A DNA stretch of 64,000 bases from GYS-P2D sp964414425 (lineage in GTDB: Bacteria > Bacteroidota > Bacteroidia > Chitinophagales > Saprospiraceae): contig CAYPWL010000017.1 in the NCBI GenBank assembly GCA_964414425.1, forward strand, positions 3,456 to 67,455. The letters run 5' to 3'. The position numbers and the translations under genes are program-made. Below the pieces are notes generated by a model that saw nothing but the letters and a program-made list of their open reading frames with translations, was not told the origin of the DNA and did not search any database. Positions 8,387 to 17,114 of this stretch are shown here, in pieces (within the stretch, counting starts at the first letter, position 1; every line of letters begins with the position of its first letter).

Positions 8387-9679
8387 CTAAATTTTAGTAT
8401 TAGTCAGTTGTGTTACTTGAGCTATAAACTGCTCACCTCTATCCATGTAATTATTGAAGAGATCAAAACTCGCACAGGCCGGTGACAATAGAACTGTGTC
8501 TCCCTCCTCTGCTAAGTCATCCGCCAAATCAATAGCGGCTTTCATAGTACTTGTGGAGCTTACATCTACAGTATCTCCAAATGCAGTTATGATCTTCGTA
8601 TTGTCTACTCCAAGTGCGATGACATGCTTAACTCGATCCTGCACTAAGTGATGAAGTACCGTATAGTCGTTGCCCTTATCTACACCGCCTACAATCCAGA
8701 TAATCCCATCATCAATAGCCATCAAGGCATAACGGGTAGAATCTACATTCGTCGCTTTGCTATCATTGATCCAGTTAACACCTTCAATAGATGCTACTGG
8801 TTGCATACGATGAGCATCATTTACGAAGTTCTTAAGCCCATGTTCTATATCGTCATCTGAAACATCCAACACTTTAGCCACATGAATAGCGAAGGCGGCA
8901 TTCATCCGATTGTGCTCACCTTTTAGATAGGGGTTATTAATTTCTTGTGGTCGGTCATCATAAGTGATACCCACTGAATTCACCATAATACCACCAAGAT
9001 TTAATCGCTTTACAATTGACTGATCCTCAGCATTATACAAAAATGAATCTTCACTTTGCTGGTAAGCAGTTATGTTCATCTTTGTATTCGCATACTCCTC
9101 AAAATCATAGTTATAGCGATCCAAATGATCTGGCGTAACATTAAGAAGTAAAGAAATATTAGGCTTGAAACTATTGATATCTTCAAGTTGAAAACTGCTC
9201 ACCTCGATCACATAATAATCCGCTGGATCTGTCAACAACAAACTGCTAAATGAGGGTCCTAAATTGCCACCCTTAAGCGCATTATAACCTGCTGTTACTA
9301 AGAGATGATGAATGAGATTAGTCGTTGTTGTCTTGCCATTAGATCCCGTAATGGCAATCATCTTGGCATGATCGGGCATATATCGACTTGCTAACTCTAT
9401 CTCGGAGATTATCGTTATTCCTTCGTCTCGCAGCTTCCTTACTACAGACGCTGTCTGCGGTATACCCGGACTCTTGACAATGGTTTCACAACCAAATAAT
9501 ACATCCACGCTGTGTCCACCCTCTTCATAGGCAACACCTTGATTCTCAAGAGAATTGCGATACTCATTAGTTAACGAGCCATACTCACTGAGGAACACAG
9601 ACATACCTCTACTTTGTGCCAGTAGAGCCGCTCCTACACCACTCTCGCCACCACCTAATATGCCTATCTCATATGCCAT
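8387..9679 (-). CDS. murD: UDP-N-acetylmuramoyl-L-alanine--D-glutamate ligase MurD
   Basis: Cytoplasmic ATP-dependent ligase adding D-Glu to UDP-MurNAc-L-Ala. Visible: N-terminal dinucleotide-like loop GGGESGVGAA (9-18), the P-loop TGSNGKTTTTNL (111-122), SSFQLEDI (the MurD-type SSFQL motif), NVTPDHLDRY, and INDSKATN followed by IVGGVDKG. All are characteristic of MurD. It starts immediately downstream of mraY (adjacent coordinates) and lies 3 nt before ftsW. Confidence 0.97.
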   Translation of the reverse strand: MAYEIGILGGGESGVGAALLAQSRGMSVFLSEYGSLTNEYRNSLENQGVAYEEGGHSVDVLFGCETIVKSPGIPQTASVVRKLRDEGITIISEIELASRYMPDHAKMIAITGSNGKTTTTNLIHHLLVTAGYNALKGGNLGPSFSSLLLTDPADYYVIEVSSFQLEDINSFKPNISLLLNVTPDHLDRYNYDFEEYANTKMNITAYQQSEDSFLYNAEDQSIVKRLNLGGIMVNSVGITYDDRPQEINNPYLKGEHNRMNAAFAIHVAKVLDVSDDDIEHGLKNFVNDAHRMQPVASIEGVNWINDSKATNVDSTRYALMAIDDGIIWIVGGVDKGNDYTVLHHLVQDRVKHVIALGVDNTKIITAFGDTVDVSSTSTMKAAIDLADDLAEEGDTVLLSPACASFDLFNNYMDRGEQFIAQVTQLTNTKI

Positions 9680-10933
9680 CTACCTAATCTTAAGTGTGAC
9701 AATAGCCACTATAGCCAATATGATTCCTACGATCCAAAAGCGGGTTACGATCTTGGATTCATGCATACCCATCTTTTGATAATGGTGATGGAGCGGAGAC
9801 ATCCTAAATATGCGTCTACCCTCTCCATACTTACGCTTGGTGTATTTAAAGTAGGAAACTTGGAGTGTTACAGAGAGCGCTTCTATGAAGAACACACCAC
9901 ATATTACAGGGATCATGACCTCTTTCCTCAGGATCACACACAATGCGCCTATAACGCCACCAAGAGCTAAGCTGCCTGTATCGCCCATAAAGACCCGAGC
10001 TGGATATGAATTGTGCCATAAGAAGCCAACACATGCCCCGATCAGCGCAGCCGTAAAGACCACCACCTCTTGGGATTTAGGCAAGAACATTATATCAAGA
10101 TAGTCCGCAAACAAAGCATTACTAGATACATATGCAAAGATGGCAAGCGTAATCGCTATAATGGCTGATATACCAGCCGCTAAACCATCTATCCCATCCG
10201 TGAGATTGGCCGCATTGCTAACAGCCGTGATGATAAATATGACAAAGGGAATAAAAAATATCCAATAGAGCTTATCCGCATTATCGCCCGCAAAAAATAC
10301 CAGATTTCGATAGTTCAGATTGTTATCCTTAAAGAATGGAAAGTTCGTCAAGCCTGTTTTTACATAAGCATACTCTATGGTTTCTCCCGTGGATTGCTCC
10401 AAGGTTATCTGATTGACAATTGGGTAGTTTTGAACCTTGGCCTCATCTAACGGCACTCTTATGACCACATCATCATGAAAGAACATCGTCAGGCCTATGA
10501 ATATGCCCAATAGGACTTGGCCCATTATTTTGAATTTACTCTGTAGACCTTCCTTGTTTTTCTTAAATACCTTGATATAATCGTCCACGCCACCTACAAA
10601 TGCCATCCATAACACCGAAACCAGTAGCATCTGTATATATACATTGCCTAATGATGTGAACAGCAGGCACGGCAACACAATTGATAAGACGATGATGACC
10701 CCTCCCATGGTTGGAGTCCCTTCTTTCTCTTTCTGTCCCTCTAAGCCAAGATCACGGATACTCTCCCCTATCTGGAGGGATCGCAGTTTATTGATAATCT
10801 GATCACCCCATACAATAGATATAAGCAATGAGGTAATGATCGCCAAGGCAGATCGAAAACTGACATATTGGAATAGTCGCGCTCCTGGGAACGTGCCATT
10901 AGGATCAAAATATTGGATTAAATCATAAAGCAT
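9680..10933 (-). CDS. mraY: Phospho-MurNAc-pentapeptide transferase MraY
   Basis: Integral membrane enzyme that moves phospho-MurNAc-pentapeptide to undecaprenyl phosphate, forming lipid I. Visible: GTPTMGGVIIV, DDYIKVFKKNKEGL, the catalytic NAANLTDGIDGLAAG, GDTGSLALGG and the cytoplasmic histidine motif HHHYQKMGMHE. At 417 aa it is longer than E. coli MraY because of a periplasmic insertion of about 60 residues (~165-225), a feature I recall from Bacteroidota homologues. It follows an apparent intrinsic terminator, so it may have an additional promoter. Confidence 0.97.
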   Translation of the reverse strand: MLYDLIQYFDPNGTFPGARLFQYVSFRSALAIITSLLISIVWGDQIINKLRSLQIGESIRDLGLEGQKEKEGTPTMGGVIIVLSIVLPCLLFTSLGNVYIQMLLVSVLWMAFVGGVDDYIKVFKKNKEGLQSKFKIMGQVLLGIFIGLTMFFHDDVVIRVPLDEAKVQNYPIVNQITLEQSTGETIEYAYVKTGLTNFPFFKDNNLNYRNLVFFAGDNADKLYWIFFIPFVIFIITAVSNAANLTDGIDGLAAGISAIIAITLAIFAYVSSNALFADYLDIMFLPKSQEVVVFTAALIGACVGFLWHNSYPARVFMGDTGSLALGGVIGALCVILRKEVMIPVICGVFFIEALSVTLQVSYFKYTKRKYGEGRRIFRMSPLHHHYQKMGMHESKIVTRFWIVGIILAIVAIVTLKIR

Positions 10934-10987
10934 CTTAAAGCTTCTACTGTCAATACTGATCTATCATCAATAGCCCTTAACTCAAAC

Positions 10988-11029
10988 AAAAAAGCAGTGG
11001 GTCCGAAACTTTTTTCGGCACACCACTGC
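10988..11029 (-). terminator. Intrinsic terminator inside the dcw cluster (murE/mraY)
   Basis: On the minus strand, GCAGTGG (11029-11023 as read) pairs with CCACTGC (11000-10994). A nested CCGAA/TTCGG helix sits inside, and six T follow (10993-10988). It lies in the only sizeable gap (137 nt) of the cluster, between the murE stop and the mraY start. The same GTTGC pentamer precedes or begins this stem and the one behind ftsZ. It could give partial termination or attenuation. Confidence 0.75.
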
Positions 11030-11070
11030 AACTGTTAAAACCAACCTGAGAATGATAATAGAACCTAATC

Positions 11071-12528
11071 TTATATGTCTTTAAATAATATATTTTTCAC
11101 TGTTTCTTGATCGCTGAAATAATGCTTCACCCCCTCTATTTCTTGGTAAGTCTCATGCCCTTTACCTGCAATAATTACCACATCATCTTTTCCTGCGAGC
11201 ATGATAGCCGTTTTTATAGCCATAGCTCTGTCCGTCATAGTCAGCACTTTGTGCTTATCCGCTAAATCGACACCAACAACCATATCATCAATGATAGACT
11301 GGGGTTCCTCTGTACGAGGATTATCAGATGTAAGCACAACATAATCGCTATTAACTGCAGCAATCTGAGCCATCACAGGCCGCTTTGTTTTATCACGATC
11401 ACCACCACATCCTACAACTACAAGGATTTTACTCTTATAGTCTGCTCTCACAGACTTCAGGACATTATCCAACGCATCAGGAGTATGGGCATAATCAACT
11501 ATCACATATGGTTTCTGATGAACCAGCTCCATTCTGCCTTTGGGTGGCATTATAGCACTCAAGCTCTCAAATACTTCCATCTCATCTACATCAAGCAATT
11601 GCTCAACTACTCCGTATACGGCAGTCAGATTATACACATTAAATCGACCTACTAATCGAGTATAAAACTGTACATCATTGAGACTGACCAACATACCGTC
11701 AGCACCAGATGACAAGACTTTCGATTTGTAGTCTGCGTATGATCTAAGGCCATAAGTCAAGACTTTTGCTCTGGTATTCTGCACCATGACTTGCCCATTA
11801 CTATCATCAACATTGACAATAGCTACGGCATCACTGCGTAGATTATCGAAGAGCAACTTCTTAGCAGAGATATAATTCTTAAATGTCTCATGATAATCTA
11901 AATGATCATGACTGATATTGGTAAATACCGCAACATCAAAATCTACATCTCTAACTCTATATTGATGCAGAGCATGTGAGCTCACTTCCATAAAAACATA
12001 TGAACAGCCAGCTTCAGACATTTGACTAAAATAGTCGTGCAAAACATAAGCATCTGGAGTTGTCATCTGAGCATCAACACGCTCATCTCCTATCAAAATT
12101 TCAACGGTAGAAATCAATCCTACCTTGTAACCCATTCCTTTGAATAGACTGTACAATAAAGATGTAACAGAGGTTTTTCCATTAGTCCCTGTAACACCGA
12201 TTAAAATCAGTTTTTCGGATGGCCTTTCGAACCAATTAGAACATATTTTCGAATAAGCAATTCTTGTGTTTTCGCACTTAAGAACAGCCACAGATTGCGG
12301 CAACTCTTGATTAAAATCACGATCAACAACCACCGCCACAGCCCCTCTTTCGATTGCCATATTCACATATTTATGACCGTCGAAAGTCTCCCCTCGGATG
12401 GCCACAAATAAATGTCCTTTTTCCACTTTTCGAGAATCATTAGTGACTCCGTTGATCACTACATCTTCTGTTCTCGATTTATCAATTTTCTCGAGCTCCC
12501 TGATTACCTTATCAAGGTACGCCTTCAC
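11071..12528 (-). CDS. murE: UDP-MurNAc-tripeptide synthetase MurE (meso-DAP type)
   Basis: Cytoplasmic ligase adding the third stem-peptide residue. Visible: DSRKVEKGHLFVAI (~31-44), the P-loop GVTGTNGKTSVTS (111-123), EVSSHALHQYRV, NISHDHLDYH, DYAHTPDAL, CGGDRDKTKRP, and TSDNPRTEEP. The DNPR tetrapeptide is the known signature for meso-diaminopimelate recognition, so the substrate is predicted to be meso-DAP rather than Lys. The length is 485 aa. The start codon read here is GTG at 12528, 7 nt after the ftsI stop. Confidence 0.96.
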   Translation of the reverse strand: MKAYLDKVIRELEKIDKSRTEDVVINGVTNDSRKVEKGHLFVAIRGETFDGHKYVNMAIERGAVAVVVDRDFNQELPQSVAVLKCENTRIAYSKICSNWFERPSEKLILIGVTGTNGKTSVTSLLYSLFKGMGYKVGLISTVEILIGDERVDAQMTTPDAYVLHDYFSQMSEAGCSYVFMEVSSHALHQYRVRDVDFDVAVFTNISHDHLDYHETFKNYISAKKLLFDNLRSDAVAIVNVDDSNGQVMVQNTRAKVLTYGLRSYADYKSKVLSSGADGMLVSLNDVQFYTRLVGRFNVYNLTAVYGVVEQLLDVDEMEVFESLSAIMPPKGRMELVHQKPYVIVDYAHTPDALDNVLKSVRADYKSKILVVVGCGGDRDKTKRPVMAQIAAVNSDYVVLTSDNPRTEEPQSIIDDMVVGVDLADKHKVLTMTDRAMAIKTAIMLAGKDDVVIIAGKGHETYQEIEGVKHYFSDQETVKNILFKDI

Positions 12529-12535
12529 AAATATA

Positions 12536-14647
12536 TTAATTTAAATAAAGTATAATAGCCTGATTGTCAATATTTTTTCCAGAATTTATAGATTGTTTGA
12601 CAACTTTGCCGCTTCCTTCGACTTTTACGTCCATTCCGAGATTTTCTAAGACATAAACTGCATCTCTCAAGCCCATTCCAGATAGATCTGGTACCGTTTT
12701 AGTCGAGATTTTTGCTTTGGCAGAAATCACACTACCATCCTCACGATTACCTCCTTTTATCCATCTGCCCTCACCTTCAAACCCCACGTCTACATCCGCA
12801 AATATTTCGTCATAATCTTTTCCAAATCCATATACCTCTCCCTTGTAGTACGACCGGTCAGATTTTTCCTCTTCGATAGACGCATTATGTATCGCAAAAT
12901 CTTCGTGGTCGATTGCATAAGTCCAGTCCATAATGGTCTTAAATACAGGTCCCGCTACCACGTTGCCGTAGTACTTAGCTCCCTTCAACCCATATACCAC
13001 CACAATCATCGAATATTTGGGATTATCAATAGGCCAATACCCTGCAAAAGAGGCATTATAACTGATGTCATCTTCGCTCGTATAATTCACTTTAGTGGTA
13101 CCCGTTTTGCCCGCAAAAGTGTAGAGATCAGATTTTATAGATTTCGCTGTTCCGTGATCAACGACACCTTCCATCATATTTTGCAGCAAGCGGATATTTT
13201 CCTTAGAAGCGATCCGCTCCTTTCGGACCACCGGATCAAATTGCTTGATGATTTCATCATTACAACTTATGGCTGACACCAGTTGAGGCTTCATCAACTT
13301 ACCATCATTCGCTACCGCGTTATAAAAATTCAATATCTGCAATGGCGTCATGGACAATTCATATCCGTGTGCCATCCACGGAACCGTAGTGCCGTACCAC
13401 TCTTTCTTATTATTTACGGGATGCTTGATATATGATTTTTGCTCACCCACTAACTCGATACCCGTGATATCCCCAAAACCAAACTGCATGAGACGCTTGT
13501 AGTAAGTCATCCGATCTTCCTTGCTACCATAGCTATCTTGCATGATTGATGCAATTCCGATGTTAGATGATTTTTCAAATGCCTGCTGTAACGTTCCTTT
13601 GGCTATACCATGTGGACTTGAATCATACATCCACTGATCCCAAAACTTCTTTTTCCCTTTTGAAAAATCTACGATGGTCTCTGGTGATGCCAAGTTATCC
13701 TCTAATAATGCCAAGACGCTTGCGGCCTTAATCGTACTTCCCGGTTCAGACCTTCGGGCTATCGCCATGTTATGAAACTCACCAATCTGGCCATTCTTAT
13801 TACGAGAGAGGTTAGACATCGCCTTGATTCTCCCAGTTTTGACTTCCATCAGGATGGCAACACCCGCTTCTGTCTGATGCTCCTCCACACTACTCAAGAG
13901 TACATTGTGCACGATATCTTGCATGGGCACATTGATCGTAGTCACTAAATCTTCACCTTTGACGATCTCATAGTCCGTCGGATCATACACTGGGACAAAT
14001 ATGCCGCCAGGCAGTTTTTGCATATAAGCTTTCTTCTGCTCTCCCTTGAGTACCTTGTCAAATGCATTTTCCAAACCCACCATTCCTTCTTCGCGATATA
14101 CACCCAGAGATCGAGATGCAAGACCAGCGAATGGCTTTTTGCGAGAAAATTTCTTTTCCTTGATTAGCCCCCCTTTGTTCTTAGCGTACTTTAGGATGGG
14201 ATACGTCTTGATACGCTCCAATCCAAAATGATCAACATCTGACGCTATGTGGATATAAGCATTGCCATTTTTACGTGCGCCTTTAATAAATTGAGCCCAC
14301 TCATATGAAGACTTACCACCTGGATAAACAGCAAGTGAATCCGCAAGTGCATCTATCTCTTCATGAAACACTGACGCCCTAACAACTGTCGCATCCATCT
14401 TAAGATCAAAGAATGCTACAGAAGTAGCTAATAGGGACTCTCGATCGTCTGCATAAATGCTGCCTCTCAGTGTGGGAACATTCATCCACACCATACGGCG
14501 TTGCTCATTTTTAGCAACCCACTCATCACCTTCAATAATGGAAATAGTGAATAACTTCCAGGCGATCACCAAGGCAAAGAGCACAAAGAGTATCATAATA
14601 AAATACACTCTGTAGAGCAATTCATTTTTGCGAGTAGTTTCAGGCAT
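12536..14647 (-). CDS. ftsI: Septal class B penicillin-binding protein FtsI/PBP2-like with PASTA domain
   Basis: Bitopic D,D-transpeptidase that cross-links septal peptidoglycan. Visible: one N-terminal transmembrane helix (~12-31), the dimerisation (pedestal) region, then the transpeptidase motifs SEPGSTIK (SxxK, Ser ~304), SSN (KSSNIGIAS) and KTGTTK. A single C-terminal PASTA domain (~648-703) begins STKTVPDLSGMGLRDAV. PASTA repeats are known on Bacteroidota FtsI. The 703-aa length is consistent. The ATG overlaps the end of the ftsL-like gene by 8 nt. Confidence 0.95.
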   Translation of the reverse strand: MPETTRKNELLYRVYFIMILFVLFALVIAWKLFTISIIEGDEWVAKNEQRRMVWMNVPTLRGSIYADDRESLLATSVAFFDLKMDATVVRASVFHEEIDALADSLAVYPGGKSSYEWAQFIKGARKNGNAYIHIASDVDHFGLERIKTYPILKYAKNKGGLIKEKKFSRKKPFAGLASRSLGVYREEGMVGLENAFDKVLKGEQKKAYMQKLPGGIFVPVYDPTDYEIVKGEDLVTTINVPMQDIVHNVLLSSVEEHQTEAGVAILMEVKTGRIKAMSNLSRNKNGQIGEFHNMAIARRSEPGSTIKAASVLALLEDNLASPETIVDFSKGKKKFWDQWMYDSSPHGIAKGTLQQAFEKSSNIGIASIMQDSYGSKEDRMTYYKRLMQFGFGDITGIELVGEQKSYIKHPVNNKKEWYGTTVPWMAHGYELSMTPLQILNFYNAVANDGKLMKPQLVSAISCNDEIIKQFDPVVRKERIASKENIRLLQNMMEGVVDHGTAKSIKSDLYTFAGKTGTTKVNYTSEDDISYNASFAGYWPIDNPKYSMIVVVYGLKGAKYYGNVVAGPVFKTIMDWTYAIDHEDFAIHNASIEEEKSDRSYYKGEVYGFGKDYDEIFADVDVGFEGEGRWIKGGNREDGSVISAKAKISTKTVPDLSGMGLRDAVYVLENLGMDVKVEGSGKVVKQSINSGKNIDNQAIILYLN

Positions 14648-14924
14648 CCTTGTTATCTATCTTTTTAGGCACTGGAACCTTATCCTTGATATCTATACCA
14701 TCGATATCCTTGATGACCTGATTGAGGGTGCCCTCATAAAGACTTCTTTTCTTAATCGAATAATATTCTCGCTTGAGCGCCTCGATTTCTTTATGCTGGT
14801 TGTTGATGAGTCTAATTTTCTTCTGAACAGAATGTACATTGCCAATATATAGCACAACCAACAGCCCAATGAGTACCACGTATGGCAACCATCTTACGAG
14901 TTGATTTGACTTTTTTGACTTCAT
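14640..14924 (-). CDS. FtsL-like small divisome protein
   Basis: A 94-aa protein with a basic cytoplasmic start (KSKKSNQLVRW), one transmembrane helix (~12-30), a charged heptad-like segment (~31-62, QKKIRLINNQHKEIEALKREY) and a hydrophilic tail. This is the FtsL/DivIC layout: membrane anchor plus extracytoplasmic coiled coil that pairs with FtsQ and FtsB. Sequence similarity cannot prove it, but the slot between rsmH and ftsI is the canonical ftsL position. It overlaps ftsI by 8 nt. Confidence 0.8.
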   Translation of the reverse strand: MKSKKSNQLVRWLPYVVLIGLLVVLYIGNVHSVQKKIRLINNQHKEIEALKREYYSIKKRSLYEGTLNQVIKDIDGIDIKDKVPVPKKIDNKDA

Positions 14925-14934
14925 TATTCTAATC

Positions 14935-15840
14935 TTATTTCTTTTGAGCTACCCTCATCTTAGCACTGGCAGCTCGGCTATTTTTCTCTATCTCTTGTTC
15001 TGTTGGAACTATGGGTTTTCGGATTAACGGCTCCAATATATTTTGGGACCTCCCGAACTCATCGACCATCTTCTTCTTTTCAAAATTGTTATCCTTGAAC
15101 AACTGCTTAACTAACTTATCCTCGAGCGAGTGATAACTGATTACGACTAATCGACCTCCACTCTTCAATGCATGCATCGCACTCAGCAACATATCCTTGA
15201 GCACCTCAAGCTCTTCGTTAACTTCTATCCTCAATGCTTGATAGACCTGAGCACTGTAGCGCTGGCGATCCCCTCGATACACTCGATCAATAATCCGCTC
15301 AAGATCCGCAACCATCTCAACCTTGCCAACCCGTCGAGACTCGACTATTGCACTCGCCAGTGTCTTACTATTGCGCACCTCACCATATGTAGAGAGCACC
15401 GCTTGTAAGTCCTGGACGGAATACCCATTTAGGATATCCGCTGCTGTATGCTTAGCCGACTGATTCATCCTCATATCAAGCAAAGCATCATAGCGATAGG
15501 AAAAACCTCTCTCTGCTTCATCAAAGTGATGAGAAGAGACCCCTAAATCTGCCAAAATCCCATCCACACCCTCTATCTCATAATAATCCAAGAATCGAGT
15601 AATGTAAGAGAAATTACTCTGCACAAATAAAAGACGATCATCATCGATGATATTCTGCTGTGCATCAAGGTCCTGATCAACACCTATTAATAATGCCTGA
15701 TCATCCAGTCTCCCGAGCACTTCTCTACTATGCCCGCCACCGCCATAGGTGACGTCGAGATATACTCCATTCTGATCTGTGATCAACCAATCAATACTTT
15801 CTGACAATAATACTGGCTGATGATAATCGTACGTGATCAT
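14935..15840 (-). CDS. rsmH: 16S rRNA (cytosine1402-N4)-methyltransferase RsmH (MraW)
   Basis: SAM-dependent methyltransferase acting on C1402 of 16S rRNA. Visible: the N-terminal HQPVLLSESIDWL, SAM motif I as DVTYGGGGHSREVL (~28-41), DGILADLGVSSHHFDEAERGFSY (split over ~95-117), LDMRMNQ, and the C-terminal SYHSLEDKLVK. The 301-aa length is typical. It starts in a 4-nt overlap with the mraZ stop and precedes ftsL by 10 nt. Confidence 0.97.
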   Translation of the reverse strand: MITYDYHQPVLLSESIDWLITDQNGVYLDVTYGGGGHSREVLGRLDDQALLIGVDQDLDAQQNIIDDDRLLFVQSNFSYITRFLDYYEIEGVDGILADLGVSSHHFDEAERGFSYRYDALLDMRMNQSAKHTAADILNGYSVQDLQAVLSTYGEVRNSKTLASAIVESRRVGKVEMVADLERIIDRVYRGDRQRYSAQVYQALRIEVNEELEVLKDMLLSAMHALKSGGRLVVISYHSLEDKLVKQLFKDNNFEKKKMVDEFGRSQNILEPLIRKPIVPTEQEIEKNSRAASAKMRVAQKK

Positions 15841-16295
15841 AGATCACTCTTGATTGTAGCATCAAAAATCTGATCAGCGATGGCAGAAAAATCCTCGGGT
15901 TCCTGATCGAGCATGGCCTCATATTTTTCAGCTGCCCATATTTCAATCTGATTTTGATAAGCAAACAAGACCGCCTCAGATGCTATCCCAGCGTAAGACA
16001 CGAGTCTCTTTGGGATGATAAAGCGGTCATTAGAATCAAGCTTCAATTGAGTCGCCCCACGATAAAAATACCGTATAGCTTCTCTGTGCTTTTTATTATA
16101 GATGTTAAGCCTATCAATCTCCTCTGTCTTGAGGTCCCAAACTTTTTTAGGATACAGTATCAAATGTTTTTCAAATCCTCTATTGACCGTAAAGCCCAAT
16201 TCTACTTCATGAATTTGCTTAATCAATGTGGCAGGCATACGCAGTCTCCACTTGGAGTCCACCTTACACTCATACTCACCTGTTAGCTTTTCCAT
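15837..16295 (-). CDS. mraZ: Transcriptional regulator MraZ
   Basis: Small DNA-binding protein with two SpoVT/AbrB-type swapped-hairpin domains: residues ~7-52 (EYECKVDSKWRLRMPATL) and ~80-125 (TQLKLDSNDRFIIPKRL). Members form ring oligomers and repress their own dcw promoter by binding repeated TGGG-type boxes. Here three GTGG[GA] boxes with exact 10-bp spacing lie just upstream. The length is 152 aa. It is the first gene of the cluster. Confidence 0.97.
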   Translation of the reverse strand: MEKLTGEYECKVDSKWRLRMPATLIKQIHEVELGFTVNRGFEKHLILYPKKVWDLKTEEIDRLNIYNKKHREAIRYFYRGATQLKLDSNDRFIIPKRLVSYAGIASEAVLFAYQNQIEIWAAEKYEAMLDQEPEDFSAIADQIFDATIKSDL

Positions 16296-16322
16296 TCAGT
16301 TAGTCGAAAAACATATTAGAAA

Positions 16323-16365
16323 CAAATATATATATCAATTCCCACTTTATTCCACATTTGCCCAC
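16323..16365 (-). promoter_or_regulatory. mraZ promoter and MraZ operator
   Basis: On the minus strand three boxes, GTGGG (16365-16361), GTGGA (16355-16351) and GTGGG (16345-16341), repeat with exact 10-bp period and 5-nt spacers, the arrangement established for MraZ operators. Immediately downstream is TATATTTG (16330-16323), a full match to the Bacteroidota -7 box TAnnTTTG, 27 nt before the mraZ ATG. No convincing -33 TTTG is present; the operator occupies that position, which suits autorepression. The rest of 16296-16585 is AT-rich and holds no gene. Confidence 0.85.
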
Positions 16366-16585
16366 TTTTTATACTAAATGCTCAAAGTTTTGATGAGCGA
16401 TAAATATTTGGACTTACATATTATGATTTAATGTAACACATATACTATTGATATACAATTTATTATTATCATTTTCTTTGGCTACAAGGTCAACTTATTT
16501 TGATGTGGGTGAAATAAAAGTTTATCACTGTGGCACAATCAATAGATATTATGCGTTCTCGGTATAGCAACGGAACAAGTAAGAA

Positions 16586-17026
16586 ATGAGGAGAGCTATA
16601 TGCTTAATACTATTAATTGCCTTAGTGGGCTGTAGCACAGAAGAAGATTGTAATAGGAATAGTCAAGAAGTATTATGCTTGGATGACTTCGGCTGCCCCA
16701 ATGCTGCCTTTCTCGTAAGTGTAGAAAGTCCGCAAGAGTTTCTGCTTATCAGAAATCAAGAAGATTTTGACCTCATGGTATTTGCGTCTTGTGATGTACA
16801 AGTGGATTGGGACGAGTATGACCTCGTTATCGGCACAGTTGGGCTCACATCAGGTCTTGCGGGCATACAGAAAAGCATCTCACAAAACTGTGATACCAAT
16901 CAAAACCTCTTGGACATAGTTATCAACACCAATCTTACAGCGTCTGCGCCACTGGTCACTTGGCAAGCAGTAATCCCAAAATTAGCCGATGATGAATCTC
17001 TATTTGTTGGGATTTCAATCGAATAA
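16586..17026 (+). CDS. Small lipoprotein of unknown function
   Basis: The 146-aa product starts with a lipoprotein signal (MRRAICLILLIALVGCS, lipobox LVGC, Cys16). The mature part has five further cysteines in its first two thirds (EEDC, VLCLD, FGCP, ASCD, QNCD), possibly disulfide-bonded. One segment (QEFLLIRNQEDFDL ... YDLVIGTVGLTSG) loosely recalls small Bacteroidota lipoproteins with a PrcB-like fold, but I cannot assign a family. It diverges from mraZ across a shared 290-nt intergenic region and is followed by a weak hairpin terminator. Confidence 0.65.
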   Translation: MRRAICLILLIALVGCSTEEDCNRNSQEVLCLDDFGCPNAAFLVSVESPQEFLLIRNQEDFDLMVFASCDVQVDWDEYDLVIGTVGLTSGLAGIQKSISQNCDTNQNLLDIVINTNLTASAPLVTWQAVIPKLADDESLFVGISIE

Positions 17027-17071
17027 CCAAGTGCTTCAGTTGAAGCGCTAATTAAAAATCGGGCATATCCG

Positions 17072-17093
17072 CAGCCTTTTAGGCTGTTTCTTG
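17072..17093 (+). terminator. Weak terminator after the lipoprotein gene
   Basis: CAGCCT (17072-17077), TTT loop, AGGCTG (17081-17086), then TTTCTTG. The stem is only 6 bp and the U tract is interrupted. It sits 29 nt before the thiolase start, so it could also act in that gene's leader. Confidence 0.45.
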
Positions 17094-17114
17094 TTGTGAA
17101 AAGAAAATACAAAT

